NCBI GenBank assembly: GCA_021234155.1
Contig: JAJEKV010000005.1
Location: 6,934,216 to 6,998,215, forward strand
Length of the DNA stretch: 64,000 nt
From: Isoetes taiwanensis
Taxonomy: Eukaryota; Streptophyta; Lycopodiopsida; Isoetales; Isoetaceae
Direction: 5' to 3'
Both the position numbers and the translations under genes were made by a program. The notes below the pieces were generated by a model that was not told the origin of the DNA, did not search any database, and was given only the letters and a program-made list of their open reading frames with translations. Positions 10,168 to 20,304 of this stretch are shown in pieces (position 1 is the stretch's first letter; each line of letters begins with the position of its first letter).

Positions 10168-12115
10168 TAATGTTAACAATAACACATACATTCTTGGGCT
10201 TGAAGGCATACAAGCATGCGAATAAAATAATCTAGTGGCCTCATCTATGCTAATTTAAGAAGTCCTCGGCAGCACAAACCTTTCTTTTTACTAATTTACT
10301 TACTAGTTGGAATTGGAATGGTGCAAGCGATACTTGATATGAGAACATGCAGGACTTGAGCAATTGACCTCAACAACATTGTATATACTCAATTTTCCTC
10401 AACACCATTTATTGTTAGAGGAATTGGAAGTTATTTTTTATATTTATATCTGTGATATATACTTAACGTATGTAAGTATTTTTAGAAAGTTCTTGCTTGG
10501 CTTTTAAATTATAATAAAAAGGGTAAAGGGCCACTTTAAGCATATGTATAGAAAGTTTTCGATCGGCTTAAAAATTGAACATGTGTACAATAATATTTAC
10601 TAAAATTTTAGAGTAGGTTGTAGATGGCCCTTATTGTATCTACGAGACAACCATCTAAGCAGCGCTATGGTTTGCAGTCAATCCTATGTTTTCTTGCCTT
10701 AAAATTAACCATGCCCTTTGTCAGATACAACATTTATAAAGGTTCAATATTAAACAAAGAAGATCAAAAAATATGCAAACACACCCCTGAGGCACTGGAG
10801 GGCAACCCTTCGTGCGCAGCACCTTGTTTTTCCTGTACAATCCAACATATACATGTGCCGGCAGGTACATGTCCAACATGTACACTATAGGCTATGACTA
10901 TTCCTTTTTGAAGTATTTTAGGCGTATAAAAGGCAAGGTTATGGCTATGGTTTGGAGAGAATGTGTATTCAAAATGGTATAAAGCTGATGTTGGCAAAGT
11001 ATTGGCGGTTCTTTTGTTCTTGCACACCATGCAAATACTTTGGATGGTTTATTGGAAGTTTTTGGCTTGCCCCTAAAGGGCAAACTCTGGCTTAGGTGGG
11101 TAAAGGGCATATTTAGAGTATATGTTGGGATATACCTGGATATTCTTAGTGACTATCCTAAACCTGCAACAGCAGGTAATTCTTCCCATTGTGATTTGAG
11201 GGCTCAGTTCTTGTGGATAGTAAGACCACCCGATGAACTTCAGGAATAAGCTTATGGGGCATCGGCAAGAAGAGTTTGTTCTGAAAACAAGTGAAAATAA
11301 AGCAAGAAGAGTTTGCTCCGGGTCGGATTTGGGGTTGGGCAGAATCTTCGATTTGGGGTTGGTAAGAAACGACAGGAACAGATGGTTTAGCAATAAAAAC
11401 TTGAGCCTTTGTGATAACGCTAGTTTTTCATACCTTGGATTTGGCATTCTCTTAGCATATACCTCCGTTAATTTCCTATTTCTTGCAGTTAGCACAATTA
11501 CAAGACTGTCACAGATCTGAATGACCAGCAGCTTAAGCATGTTAAGAAGCTACCAAACATAACCTATGCTTTAGCTTCAGGAAACATGGTCTTCCAAGCT
11601 CCTAGTGCCATAGTAGGCCTTGAAGATGCAGTTAATTTGATAATGTAGCACAAGCTTTATATGCGTTGAAGCCAAACACTTTTTACGCAAGCCCGGCAAT
11701 GTAGTTGCTGCATGGTGTTATCAATGGCCGTATGTTAAGTGTGAGGTTGATAATGTGACCAAAGCATCTTATAAGAAAATAGATCCATGTTGGGAACCTC
11801 AACGAAGTTTGTAGATGATGAGAACGATTGATCCATTTGATCCTGTTGTGGGTACTACTCGTGCAGTTGGTCCTTTTGAGTTTAAGTGTTTTACACGCCT
11901 CAAAAGAGACCAAGTCTGGCCTGGCTTCCCCACTCCTTAAGTCCATTGGACTCCCCATGCCCAACGCTGATCGCTCAGATCAATACTGCAACATAGTGCA
12001 GTTCCGAATCATTCCTAGAACGATTCTCCCTTGTGCCCCTTCCTTGAGATCTATGATCTTTTATATAGCATACTAAGGCAGGTTGCATGCAGCGACACGT
12101 GCATGCATGAATGTG
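10168..12115. other. Intergenic; degraded sequence without an assignable gene
   Basis: No continuous gene is found. Between about 11480 and 11840, short stretches in shifting frames look coding (LNDQQLKHVKKLPNITYALA, then VAQALYALKPNTFYASPA) but I cannot name a family, so this may be an old gene fragment. A motif at 11065-11160 with a TTGCCCCTAAAGGGCAA palindrome resembles 4495-4600. Confidence 0.35.
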
Positions 12116-12120
12116 TTAAC

Positions 12121-12299
12121 TATTAGAGACATGACACTTTACTCTATATGACGTGTCATATATGACACGTCATCATATGTGACCTAATGTGACTATATAG
12201 GTCACACTTTCTCCTTTTCGTTTTTATCACATTTACCTCAATACATGTGCCGTTTACGTGCGTCTCTCATTTATTCCTTTTAGGGTTTACATCCAAATA
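12121..12299 (+). repeat. 5' LTR of the copia element
   Basis: The 179-bp LTR has unusual termini, TATT...AATA, where TG...CA is usual; the TTAAC target duplication fixes the ends. It holds a perfect 26-bp palindrome at 12148-12173 built from TGACGTGTCA/TGACACGTCA, which carries ACGT cores like bZIP/ABRE sites. A GTGACCTA...TAGGTCAC hairpin with a possible TATA box (CTATATAG) follows it. Confidence 0.93.
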
Positions 12300-12300
12300 T

Positions 12301-12314
12301 AGTATCAGAGCCGG
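12301..12314 (+). promoter_or_regulatory. Primer binding site (initiator tRNA-Met type)
   Basis: AGTATCAGAGCCGG lies one base after the 5' LTR. It matches the usual plant copia primer site TGGTATCAGAGCC except in its first bases. Confidence 0.8.
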
Positions 12315-12614
12315 ACTACAAGGGAAAATTGCAGAGGGAGGACACATTGCTCCATCTTGTGCATGTGTTATAATCTCAGCAAAAGCCTTCCAGATCTGAT
12401 TCGCCCTTGCTTCACCATTCTATTGATCCCTTTTTTGATTCAGTTTAGCGAGTCTTGGAGGAGATTTTTACTAGGTTTTCACAAGACTGATTTATAGGAT
12501 GTTTTTCTAAGCAGAGGGAGAAATCTCATCATTACTGTACTCAGAGGTATTGGTGACAAGTTTCAAAATATTATTGGAGCTGTTAAAACCTGCTCATAAA
12601 AGGGAGTTCTCTTC

Positions 12615-13000
12615 TTTTTTAATGAGATCCAAAATCTCTTGGTGCAAGAAGAACTGGAGACAACTAGCAAAATTCAACAAACTCAGCTTCACTTGGCACA
12701 GGTAAATTTGGCCATGTCTATGTCTGATGCCAACAGAAGCAAATCACAAACAAATAAATCTTCTGCTAAAATTCCAAGAGATAAATCTACTGTTACATGT
12801 TATGCATGTGGCATGAAGGGGCACTTCAGAAATTGATGTCCAGAATTTAAGCAATGGCTCGACTCCAAGAAACAATCCTCGGCATCATCGTCATCCACCG
12901 TTACATATGCTATTAATGGGGCAGCTATTTTATCACCATTATTCTCACATGAGTATCTTAATATGGCCGTAACTGATTTGGATGCTCTCTCCCAAACAAC
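12615..13000 (+). pseudogene. Copia gag remnant with zinc knuckle
   Basis: The frame around 12639-12836 ends in CYACGMKGHFRN, a CX2CX4HX4C nucleic-acid-binding knuckle, but a TGA falls just before its last cysteine. Coding-like sequence continues beyond the stop (CPEFKQWLDSKKQSS). The upstream gag part is poorly conserved. In an intact element this protein would coat the RNA in the virus-like particle. Confidence 0.75.
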
Positions 13001-13348
13001 GTGATGCGAGTATTGGTCTGACCGAGTTACGTCCCACACCTCCCCAAGAGTCCAAGGTAATCTCTTCATATTTAATGATGGATTCTGGAGCATCAAAGCA
13101 TGTCATAGGGAATTCTGCTGCACTAGTCAATGCACAAGAGGATAATTCAGTCCTAGTTACATTGGGCAATGGTAACTCATGTCAATCTATTAGTAAAGGT
13201 GAATTACATTTGCATTCCTCTGCTGGAATTTTGGAAATTCTAGAGGTTACCTATCTCCCAAATCTTCTTGCTAATTTACTTTCAGTCTCTCAATTTGATC
13301 TGCAAGGTCGAACCATTATATTTGGTGATAAGAAGATGTATGTGACAG
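13000..13348 (+). pseudogene. Copia aspartic protease fragment
   Basis: The reading frame contains MMDSGASKHV, the D-S-G protease active-site motif in its copia form, followed by the family-typical LLSVSQFDLQGRTIIFGDKK. It is cut at about 13348 by the LINE insertion; the polyprotein resumes at about 15456. Confidence 0.85.
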
Positions 13349-13639
13349 AATAGAATAGAATAGAATAGAATTGTTTTTATCGTCCACGGAGACCAATCGG
13401 CCTATGGGACCCAATACAAAAAGCGCAGCAGTCACATTACTGCCCGGATTAAAAAAACCCCGCCCCGAAGGGTTTTCGAGGGAAAAACCGTGGCAGCAAT
13501 AAGACTGCTGACATCAATTAAATGGTTGACTGGGGGCATATCTGAGCCCTCAAGTCCAGTACTTCCTGAATGTATGATCCGAAGTGTGAGCGATGAAGTC
13601 GGTGCCCGATTATCATGTGTAGCGGCTCATCGGGTCTAA

Positions 13640-14134
13640 TCAATCGAGCATAGCGTGTCCGAACCGATCATATCTTTGGGCAGCTCGGAAAGTGAGACAC
13701 TCATCCTCAACAGCTCCCATCCGGCAAAGAGCGACAAACCCTATCCTGACGTGGCTCCCCAATCCATCGACCTGTCTCAATCCGGAGATGGTGGGCACCT
13801 GTCTTGAATGGAGGCGATATGCCTGCGCTTTTTCATGGGCAGATGTGAACGTAGGTAGTCTTTGTGGGCCTCGTTCTAATGTGAGATTTATGTGTCGCTT
13901 GTAATGTCTTTGTTTTGACTTGCTCGAGCCCCGGAATCCCAAAGCTTCTTTGGAGAAACAAGCATCAAGGTAACATCTCAGGTCATCACGACCGCCTCTG
14001 TTTCTACCGGATGCACATGTGCTCTGGACATTCCACCTAGTTAGCCACTCGCACTCTTTTATCCTTCCAACAATTCTTGAGTCGTTGTGGTCCCATTGCC
14101 TTTGCATAAGCCAAGTCGCGTAGACGATCATCAT
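13640..14134 (-). pseudogene. LINE ORF2 C-terminal part
   Basis: Frames between the reverse transcriptase and the tail include RIGFVALCRMGAVEDECLTF near 13690-13760. This resembles the LINE C-terminal block C..C-VEDExH-C seen more clearly at 58330-58450. It is degenerate and frameshifted. Confidence 0.5.
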
Positions 14135-14415
14135 CCATATTTACCACCTTCCTCGGAAATAGGCGATGTGTCTATCAAGGGGCGCCTTTGTCAAGTGGCA
14201 GGTGAAACCCGTCTCCGCAACAAAATTTGATATGGGACCATGGATTTCACTCGAAAGTGCCCGTGCTAAGAAGGCCTTCAAGACTGTTCTAAGTCGCTCC
14301 AAGTAGCAAGGGACACCACCGGGCCCCGGACTTCAACTCCATACAAAAGAACGGGCTCTACCAATACCCCGAGCAGATGTGCACGATGCCCCCAATCATA
14401 TAGTTACGCTCGTGG

Positions 14416-15390
14416 TTATTGTTCTCGCATTGCATAGAGTGCTTTCCACCTGGCTGCTACACGCAATCTTATGGAAGTGTCCCAGCATAGTGTAGAAGGA
14501 AACTCCACTCCCAGATACTTGTAGGTGGGTGTCACCTCCACTTGTTGCCCTCGATAAGTGAATGAAGGGGGCCTTGGATGGCGCGAGGATGAGATTAGGA
14601 CCACCTTGGTCTTGGCCAGATTGACGTTCATGTCTGTGGCCTGGCAGAATGTATCCAAAGCATCTAAGTGAGACTTCATATCCTCTAGAGTGTGAGCTAA
14701 GAGGTCAACATCGTCTGCATAGATGAGTTGTCTGATGACCTGATGCAAAAGTTGGGTCCCGCCACCCCCATTGTCCATGAGCCAGTTGTACAGACCAAAC
14801 AATGTTGGGGAAAGAGGACATCCCTGGCGGACCCCAATACTGCTAGTGAATGGTTGTCCCGTCATCCGCATCTGGCCTGTACAACTCTCGTACAACCTGT
14901 ATATTGCATTTTGCATATCCACAGGAACCTCTAGTTGCCGCAATCTTTCCCATAACTTTTCCCGAGGCACGGTGTCAAAAGCCTTCGCAAAGTCAACAAA
15001 GCAACAATACAGTCCCGGCCGACGGTTTACGCTATCCTCAACCAAAGTCCTCAATGTGAAGATATGATCAATGGTTGAATGCCGGGTCTGAACCACCGCT
15101 TGTGTGAGCTTCGCGACACTGTTTTTTCGCCCACCGGGTCAAGCGTTGCTCAATAATGCCGCCTAGCGGTTTGGCAAACACCGACCCGACCATGATTGTT
15201 CGTAATTGGTTGGACTATGTGGATCTCTCGCCTTGTAAATGGGGACAACTCGCTTGTGGTCCTTCTTTGGGGAATCCTTTCTGAAGGCCTGCTTGAACAT
15301 AGTGGTTAGGACTGGTACCATAGGCTCCCCTGCCCACTTGAGCAACTCTGCCTGCATACCATCCAGGTCCGTTGCTTTCCCATTGGCCAA
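14416..15390 (-). pseudogene. LINE reverse transcriptase
   Basis: Two open segments in different minus frames cover the domain. The first, 15163-15390, has the N-terminal fingers (KATDLDGMQAELLKW and KRVVPIYKARD). The second, 14416-15096, has FVDFAKAFDTVPR, GVRQGCPLSP and the catalytic LIYADDVDLL, plus the LAKTKVV and YKYLGVEF motifs. The active-site aspartates are present. A frameshift at 15097-15162 separates the two parts, and the N-terminal endonuclease is absent. Confidence 0.88.
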
Positions 15391-15489
15391 ACGCTGCAGA
15401 CCCTGGGTAACATCATCCTCTAGAGAAAAGTCCTTTTGACTTTCTTTCTCCTTCTCAACTTAATGTTCGTCTTACTGGTCATCTGAATA

Positions 15490-16360
15490 AAGCAGGGCTC
15501 TACACAGTTGATGCTCATCCATTATATCCTACTTCTGCTCATGTAGCAGCAAAAATTCAAAAGGATTCTTTATGGCATGCTCGATATGGTCACATAAGTG
15601 GTCAGGCACTTGATGAACTCTCACGTTTATCCATGGTTGATGGAATACCAAAATTACGTTCTCATGCAACTGAATGTGAGGCATGTCACTTGGGCAAGCA
15701 GACTCATGCGCCATATCCTCACCATGCAACAGTTCGTGCACAAAGACCCTTGGAGCTTTTACACTCAGATTTGTGTTGCATGCCGACTACATCCTTATGA
15801 GGTGCTTCATATTTCTTTATACTTGTTGATGACTTCTCAAGGTATACATGGGTCTTTTGTCTCAAAACCAAGAATCAGGTATTTCACTATTTCAAGGAGT
15901 TCATTACATTTATAGAACCTCATATGGCTACCAAAGTTAAAGCTTTTCATACTGACAATGGAACATAATATGTTAATTCAGAATTTGATGCTTTTTGTCA
16001 TGATCATGGCATACACAGGCAGCTAACTGTTCCTTATGCACACTCCCAAAATGGGTCACCAAAAGAAAACACAGGTCCCTACAAAATCTCGTGAGATCCA
16101 TGCCTGCACATAAACATATGAATCTCAAATTTTGGGGAGAAGCTCTTCAAGTTGCTGCTTATTTAGCCAATAGAGCACCTACTGTTGCCTTACAATCTGT
16201 GACTCCGTATGAAGCTTTTTATGCCAAGAAACCGAATGTGGATAATCTTAAAGTCTTTGGATGTCTTGCATACGCTGCTATCTCTATGGAAAAGCTAAAA
16301 CAGCAAGGGAAGCTCGCTGACAGGGCACTTAAATGGTTATCCATTGAACAATAAAGGCTG
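15490..16360 (+). pseudogene. Copia integrase remnant
   Basis: The HHCC zinc region is visible (WHARYGHISGQALDEL, then CEACHLGKQ). The D-D-E residues follow as LLHSDLC, FHTDNGT and SQNGSPKEN, in several frames broken by stops. The later frame 16091-16354 holds the conserved FWGEALQVAAYLANRAP and NLKVFGC stretches. The domain would insert the cDNA into the genome; here it cannot be made intact. Confidence 0.85.
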
Positions 16361-17269
16361 GATGCTTTATGACCCCAAGACAAAGAAGGTTTTCTTTCCA
16401 GAAGTGTTCAATTCATAGGGGACACAGAATATCCACAAGCGAATGATGATAAGTATTCTTTTCACAAAGATTTACTTCAAGACCTATTTGAACATGCTAA
16501 TTCTTGGATCTCCACCACTGCTGCTCCCTTACCTTCTGAACACGAAGCATCTAGCTCTGACACCTCACATCACTCTCACGCCATTACTGGTATAACAGCA
16601 AATGATGAATTTGAATTTCTCGATGATCAATTTGCTGGAATTCCTTTGGTAGGTCAGAGGGATGATTCTCCCCTTGCTATCTCTGCCACGGATGACCGTG
16701 AGCTTGATAATGCATATGCTCTCCCTTTCCATGACAGCTCTGTTGCTGCTCCACCTCCAGGGAGGTCACTTCGGCTTGCTGGTTTGCCTCCTACTCAAAC
16801 TCTTAAGTATGCTCTCATGGCCAAATATGCTGAACATCAAGATCTTCAACATTTCAGCCAAGCAGTCAAGCACAAACAGTGGGTGGATGCCATGACTCAT
16901 GAGTATTCTATGTTAGAAAAGCAAGACACTTGGACACTTGTTCCTAGACCAGCCAAGCACGTTCAAATTATATTCGCCCGATTTGGGTTAGACTCCCAAG
17001 GACTTGAAACCTCCCCCATTTTCTTCTATGGAAATCTCCCCAGCTTTCGGCCAAAGCCTGGGGAGGTTTCCAACATTGCTAACATGGGGAGGTTTCCTTC
17101 GGATTCTAAAAATATAGTAATTCTTTTATTTATGACGAGCAGCTATTCATAATGAACCAGACGTCCAAATTTAAAGAAAACTTTTCGTATGCCTTTCCTA
17201 TTCCAGTTCTACATGCACATTCTTGAAGCATCTGGAGCGATCTTTGGCGGTTCAGTTTGTTGGCGGATT

Positions 17270-17660
17270 TGTGCGATTCAAGCAGGGTTGGTTTTTGCAG
17301 GGTTTGTTCTTGCATCGATTTGCTGCAGTAGCTTTTTGGCTACAGATTCAAGTAGGATTTCTTCTTACAGACTTTGTTCTTGCATCACTCTGGTTGGGCT
17401 TGCAATCATAAAGCCGGTACGATTCAAGCAGGGTTTGTTCTTGCAGGGTTTGTTCTTGCATCGATTTGCTGCAGTAGCTTTTTTAGACTAATCAAATGTA
17501 CTTTTCTGCTGCTAAATAGTTGTGAAGAGAAGAAGCTTCTTTTTTTACAGTGCGGAAAATCATGCAGTAGCTTTTTGGCTATCGATTCAAGCAGGGTTTC
17601 TTCTTACAGACTTTGTTCTTGCATCACTCTGGTTGGGCTTGCAATCACTCTGGTCAGGCA
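17270..17660. repeat. Internal tandem repeats of about 145 bp
   Basis: Sequence beginning near CGATTCAAGCAGGGTT and running through GTTCTTGCATCGATTTGCTG and GCAGTAGCTTTTTGGCT recurs about three times (near 17275, 17420 and 17570) with internal deletions. It lies in the middle of the 16961-18650 element. Confidence 0.75.
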
Positions 17661-18127
17661 GCTATGGAGTGCTGATTTTAGAAGAAACCCGACTCCGATG
17701 AGGAAATCTTTCAAAGAAGCAACGCTAAATCAGATAAAGAAGCGCAGAACCATTGATGGGTTGTGTTAGAAAGCAAATAATATAAGCAGAAATGTGCAGA
17801 TTCGTGGGAAACAGGAACAAGAAGGAAGGTCAAGGCACCAGAACTAAGATTATGTGCAAATATCGAGGATAGAAGTGGGCGATTCAAAGTTTAGAAGAAG
17901 CCAAAAAACAAAAGACGGATCGACATGAAAGGATTGACAAGGATTGGTGCAGCATATTGCCCCATATGCCATAATCAAACATACTGAAGCTTGAATCCCT
18001 AAATTCTAAGGATTAGACTATAAAACAGGGATGTCGACCGGTTTTAGGGACTCAGAAGACTTTGCTCTTCAATCCGATCTCAGGCTAACCGCTCCAATTC
18101 TGACCTCTGCCGAAATACTATAAACAT

Positions 18128-18612
18128 TCTATGGAAACCTCCCCTAGTTTATTCGGAAAATTGGGGAGGTTTCCATTAAAATATTTAAAAAAATAAAGGG
18201 CCGTAATTAATAAAGGCGGGTGTAATTAATAAGGGCATGTTTACACAACCACCGAGATGGCTATTAAAGAAGCACGTGGATCGAAGCAGATCGTGGGGGG
18301 CTTTTTTTACTAATTTTTATGAGAAACCTCCCCAATTTTCCATGGAAACCTCCCCTGTTTTCGTATATGGAAACCTCCCCTGGTTTTTCAGGAAAGTTGG
18401 GGAGGTTTCCAGGGAAAGGTGGGGAGGTTTCCATGGAAACCTCCCCTATTTTCCAAAATGGAAACCTCCCCAGGTTTGCTTGGAAAGTTGGGGAGGTTTC
18501 CAAGGAAAGGTGGGGAGGTTTCCAAGAAAATGAGGGAGGTTTCCAGGGAAAGTTGGAGAGGTTTCCACTGAAAGTGGGGGAGGGTTCCATGGAAAATTGG
18601 GGAGGTTTCCAT
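18128..18612. repeat. Array of inverted GGAAACCTCCCC / GGGGAGGTTTCC motifs
   Basis: About 14 copies of one 12-bp motif occur in both orientations at irregular 15-60 bp spacing, several back to back as near-palindromes (for example GGTTTCCATGGAAACC near 18427-18442). Subterminal motif clusters of this kind are known transposase binding sites in CACTA and hAT elements. The array gives open frames on both strands that are products of the repeat and not genes. Confidence 0.9.
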
Positions 18613-19498
18613 TGAAGTCCAACCCAAATCGGGCATAGAAAAAACCATCGAGCCAAGCACAATGTTATTGGTCTATCGAACAAAGTTTCATGCAGATGGA
18701 TCCTTGGCCAAACACAAAGCATGATTAGTAGCCAAGGGCTATAATCAGAAATATGGCCATGACTATACTGAAGTATTTGCCCCTGTTGCTCGTATGGACA
18801 CTGCAAGAGCAGTCATTGCCTTAGCAGCAAGCGAAGGCTGGCCCCTTTGGCAAATGAACTTCAAAAGTGTCTTTTTAAATGGTGATTTAGAAGATAACAT
18901 CTATATGGAGCAGCCAGCAGGCTTTGTTAAACAAGGACAAGAACATCTAGTCTGCAAACTAAAGAAAAGCCTTTATGGCCTAAAACAGGCTGCTGACATG
19001 CCCAGATCAACTGATTTCTTCTTCATCTTGGCTTCCAGAGATCCAGAGCAGACCCTAGCCTATATTTTAGAGTCAATGATCATCAAATCTGCATTCTTAC
19101 CTTATATGTAGATGATCTCATTATTACTGGGGATGCTACTGATATCATTGCAGATCTCAAGATACAACTCAGCAACGCCTTTGAGCTTACTGATATTGGC
19201 TTAATGCACTTCTGCCTAGGGATTGAAGTTTGGCAGCATCCAACTTATATTCAGCTTACTCAAGCAAAGTACATCAAAGATCTGTTGCTCAGATTTCATA
19301 TGACAGACTGCAATGCAGCGGTTAACCCTATGAGCCAGGCAACAAGCTGAACTATGATGCAAATGGTCCTACATGTGACCCCACTCTTTATAAGCAGCTG
19401 GTAGGTTCTCTCATATATGTTACTATCAGCAGGCCAGATATTCAATTTGTTGTTGGCCAAGTCAGTCGCTTTATGCAGGATCCCGAAAAATTCATTGG

Positions 19499-20059
19499 TT
19501 GGCAGCCAAAATAATTTTAGCTTACCTCAAAGGCACTGTCAATGAGGGCATTACTTATAAAAATCAGCAAAACAATGAATTAGTTTTTTATACAGATGCA
19601 GATCATGCTGGCACAGACTATGACTATAGGAGATCCACAACTGATTTCGTTTCAATGCTAGGAAACAGTGCTATCACATGGTCATCGAAAAAGCAATCTA
19701 CTGCTAGTCTGCATACAACAGAGGCAGAATTTAAAGCATTGACCACATGCACTCAAGAAATGATGTGGCTTCTCCATTTATTCCAGGATCTTCAAGTTTC
19801 AATTAAGTCAGCCAAACTGTGTGTGGACAATTCTGGAGCCATTGATCTCATAAAGAACTTACAATATCATCCACCAACTAAGCATTTGGATGTTCAAATA
19901 TGCTTTGTAAGGGAACAGCTTCAAGAATCCAATTTGCAACTTGAATATTGTGCGATTGCTCATCGATTGGCTGATGGGATGACAAAACCTCTAGCAGGCT
20001 CCAAATTTCAGCAGATGAAACTACACTTGGGCATTCAGCCGTTACAGTCTACTGCATGA
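19499..20059 (+). pseudogene. Copia RNase H domain
   Basis: An open frame of 186 codons carries DADHAGTDYDYRRSTTDFV, ITWSSKKQSTAS, TEAEFKAL and the C-terminal HRLADGMTKPL, all standard copia RNase H landmarks. It ends with TGA some 60 bases before the purine tract. It is separated from the RT by frameshifts. Confidence 0.9.
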
Positions 20060-20120
20060 TCATTTCCTTTTTTTTTCTGTTAATAATGCTTTCACAGATA
20101 GAGTAAAGTCTCAGAAGGGG

Positions 20121-20299
20121 TATTAGAGACATGACACTTTACTCTATATGACGTGTCATATATGACACATCATCATATGTGACCTAATGTGACTATATAG
20201 GTCACACTTTCTCCTTTTCGTTTTTATCACATTTACCTCAATCCATGTGCCGTTTACATGCATCTCTCATTTATTCCTTTTAGGGTTTACATCCAAATA
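20121..20299 (+). repeat. 3' LTR of the copia element
   Basis: This 179-bp copy differs from the 5' LTR at four sites. Three are CG-to-CA changes, as expected from deamination of methylated cytosine. One of them breaks the 26-bp palindrome that is perfect in the 5' LTR. Confidence 0.93.
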
Positions 20300-20304
20300 T
20301 TAAC

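Larger units (their letters stand above)
13349..15455 (-). mobile_element. LINE (non-LTR retrotransposon) inserted in the copia element
   Basis: This minus-strand element interrupts the copia polyprotein between protease and integrase. Its 3' end is a run of the pentamer AGAAT (five copies on the plus strand at 13350-13374). It codes for reverse transcriptase and a C-terminal zinc-finger-like part. The 5' end is truncated within the region before reverse transcriptase, as is common for LINEs. The 3' sequence just before the tail (TTGGGTCCCATAGGCCGATT on the minus strand) is shared with LINE pieces near 57.96 kb and 58.63 kb. Confidence 0.85.
16961..18650. mobile_element. Unclassified DNA-transposon-like element with inverted GGGGAGGTTTCC arrays
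   Basis: The element sits between two exact copies of AGCCAAGCAC (16951-16960, 18651-18660), a 10-bp target duplication. Near each end is a 19-bp inverted repeat (GCCCGATTTGGGTTAGACT at 16976-16994; its complement with one mismatch at 18616-18634). The outermost 15-16 bp do not match each other. About four copies of the 12-mer GGGGAGGTTTCC (or its complement) lie in the left 130 bp and about 14 in the right 500 bp, in both orientations. No transposase is seen. The long target duplication suggests a MULE, perhaps of the non-TIR type, but the class is open. Confidence 0.8.
16646..19430 (+). pseudogene. Copia reverse transcriptase, split by an insertion
   Basis: The first part (16646-16960) ends in WVDAMTHEYSMLEKQDTW, the start of the copia RT domain. 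The domain resumes in frame at 18661 after the 1.69-kb insertion. It continues with [32 protein letters not shown] and LYGLKQA, and then, after a frameshift, the catalytic YVDDLIITG near 19107. Several stops are present. Removing the insertion with one copy of its target duplication restores the spacing across 16960/18661. Confidence 0.88.
12121..20299 (+). mobile_element. Ty1/copia LTR retrotransposon, nested and defective
   Basis: Two 179-bp LTRs (12121-12299 and 20121-20299) differ at four positions, about 2%. They are flanked by the 5-bp target duplication TTAAC (12116-12120, 20300-20304). A primer binding site AGTATCAGAGCC follows the 5' LTR and a purine tract AGAAGGGG precedes the 3' LTR. 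Between them are remains of gag, protease, integrase, reverse transcriptase and RNase H in copia order on the plus strand. Two later insertions interrupt it: a LINE (13349-15455) and a repeat-rich element (16961-18650). Numerous stops and frameshifts make it non-autonomous. Confidence 0.95.

Noticed and set aside
18128-18612. CRISPR-like look of a repeated 12-mer with spacers
   Set aside because: The repeats are in both orientations with irregular spacing and lie within a transposon in a plant nuclear genome.
18237-18806. Long overlapping open frames on both strands (98, 98, 180 and 90 codons)
   Set aside because: They translate the inverted GGGGAGGTTTCC array; matching peptides on both strands show that the frames come from the repeat and not from a gene.
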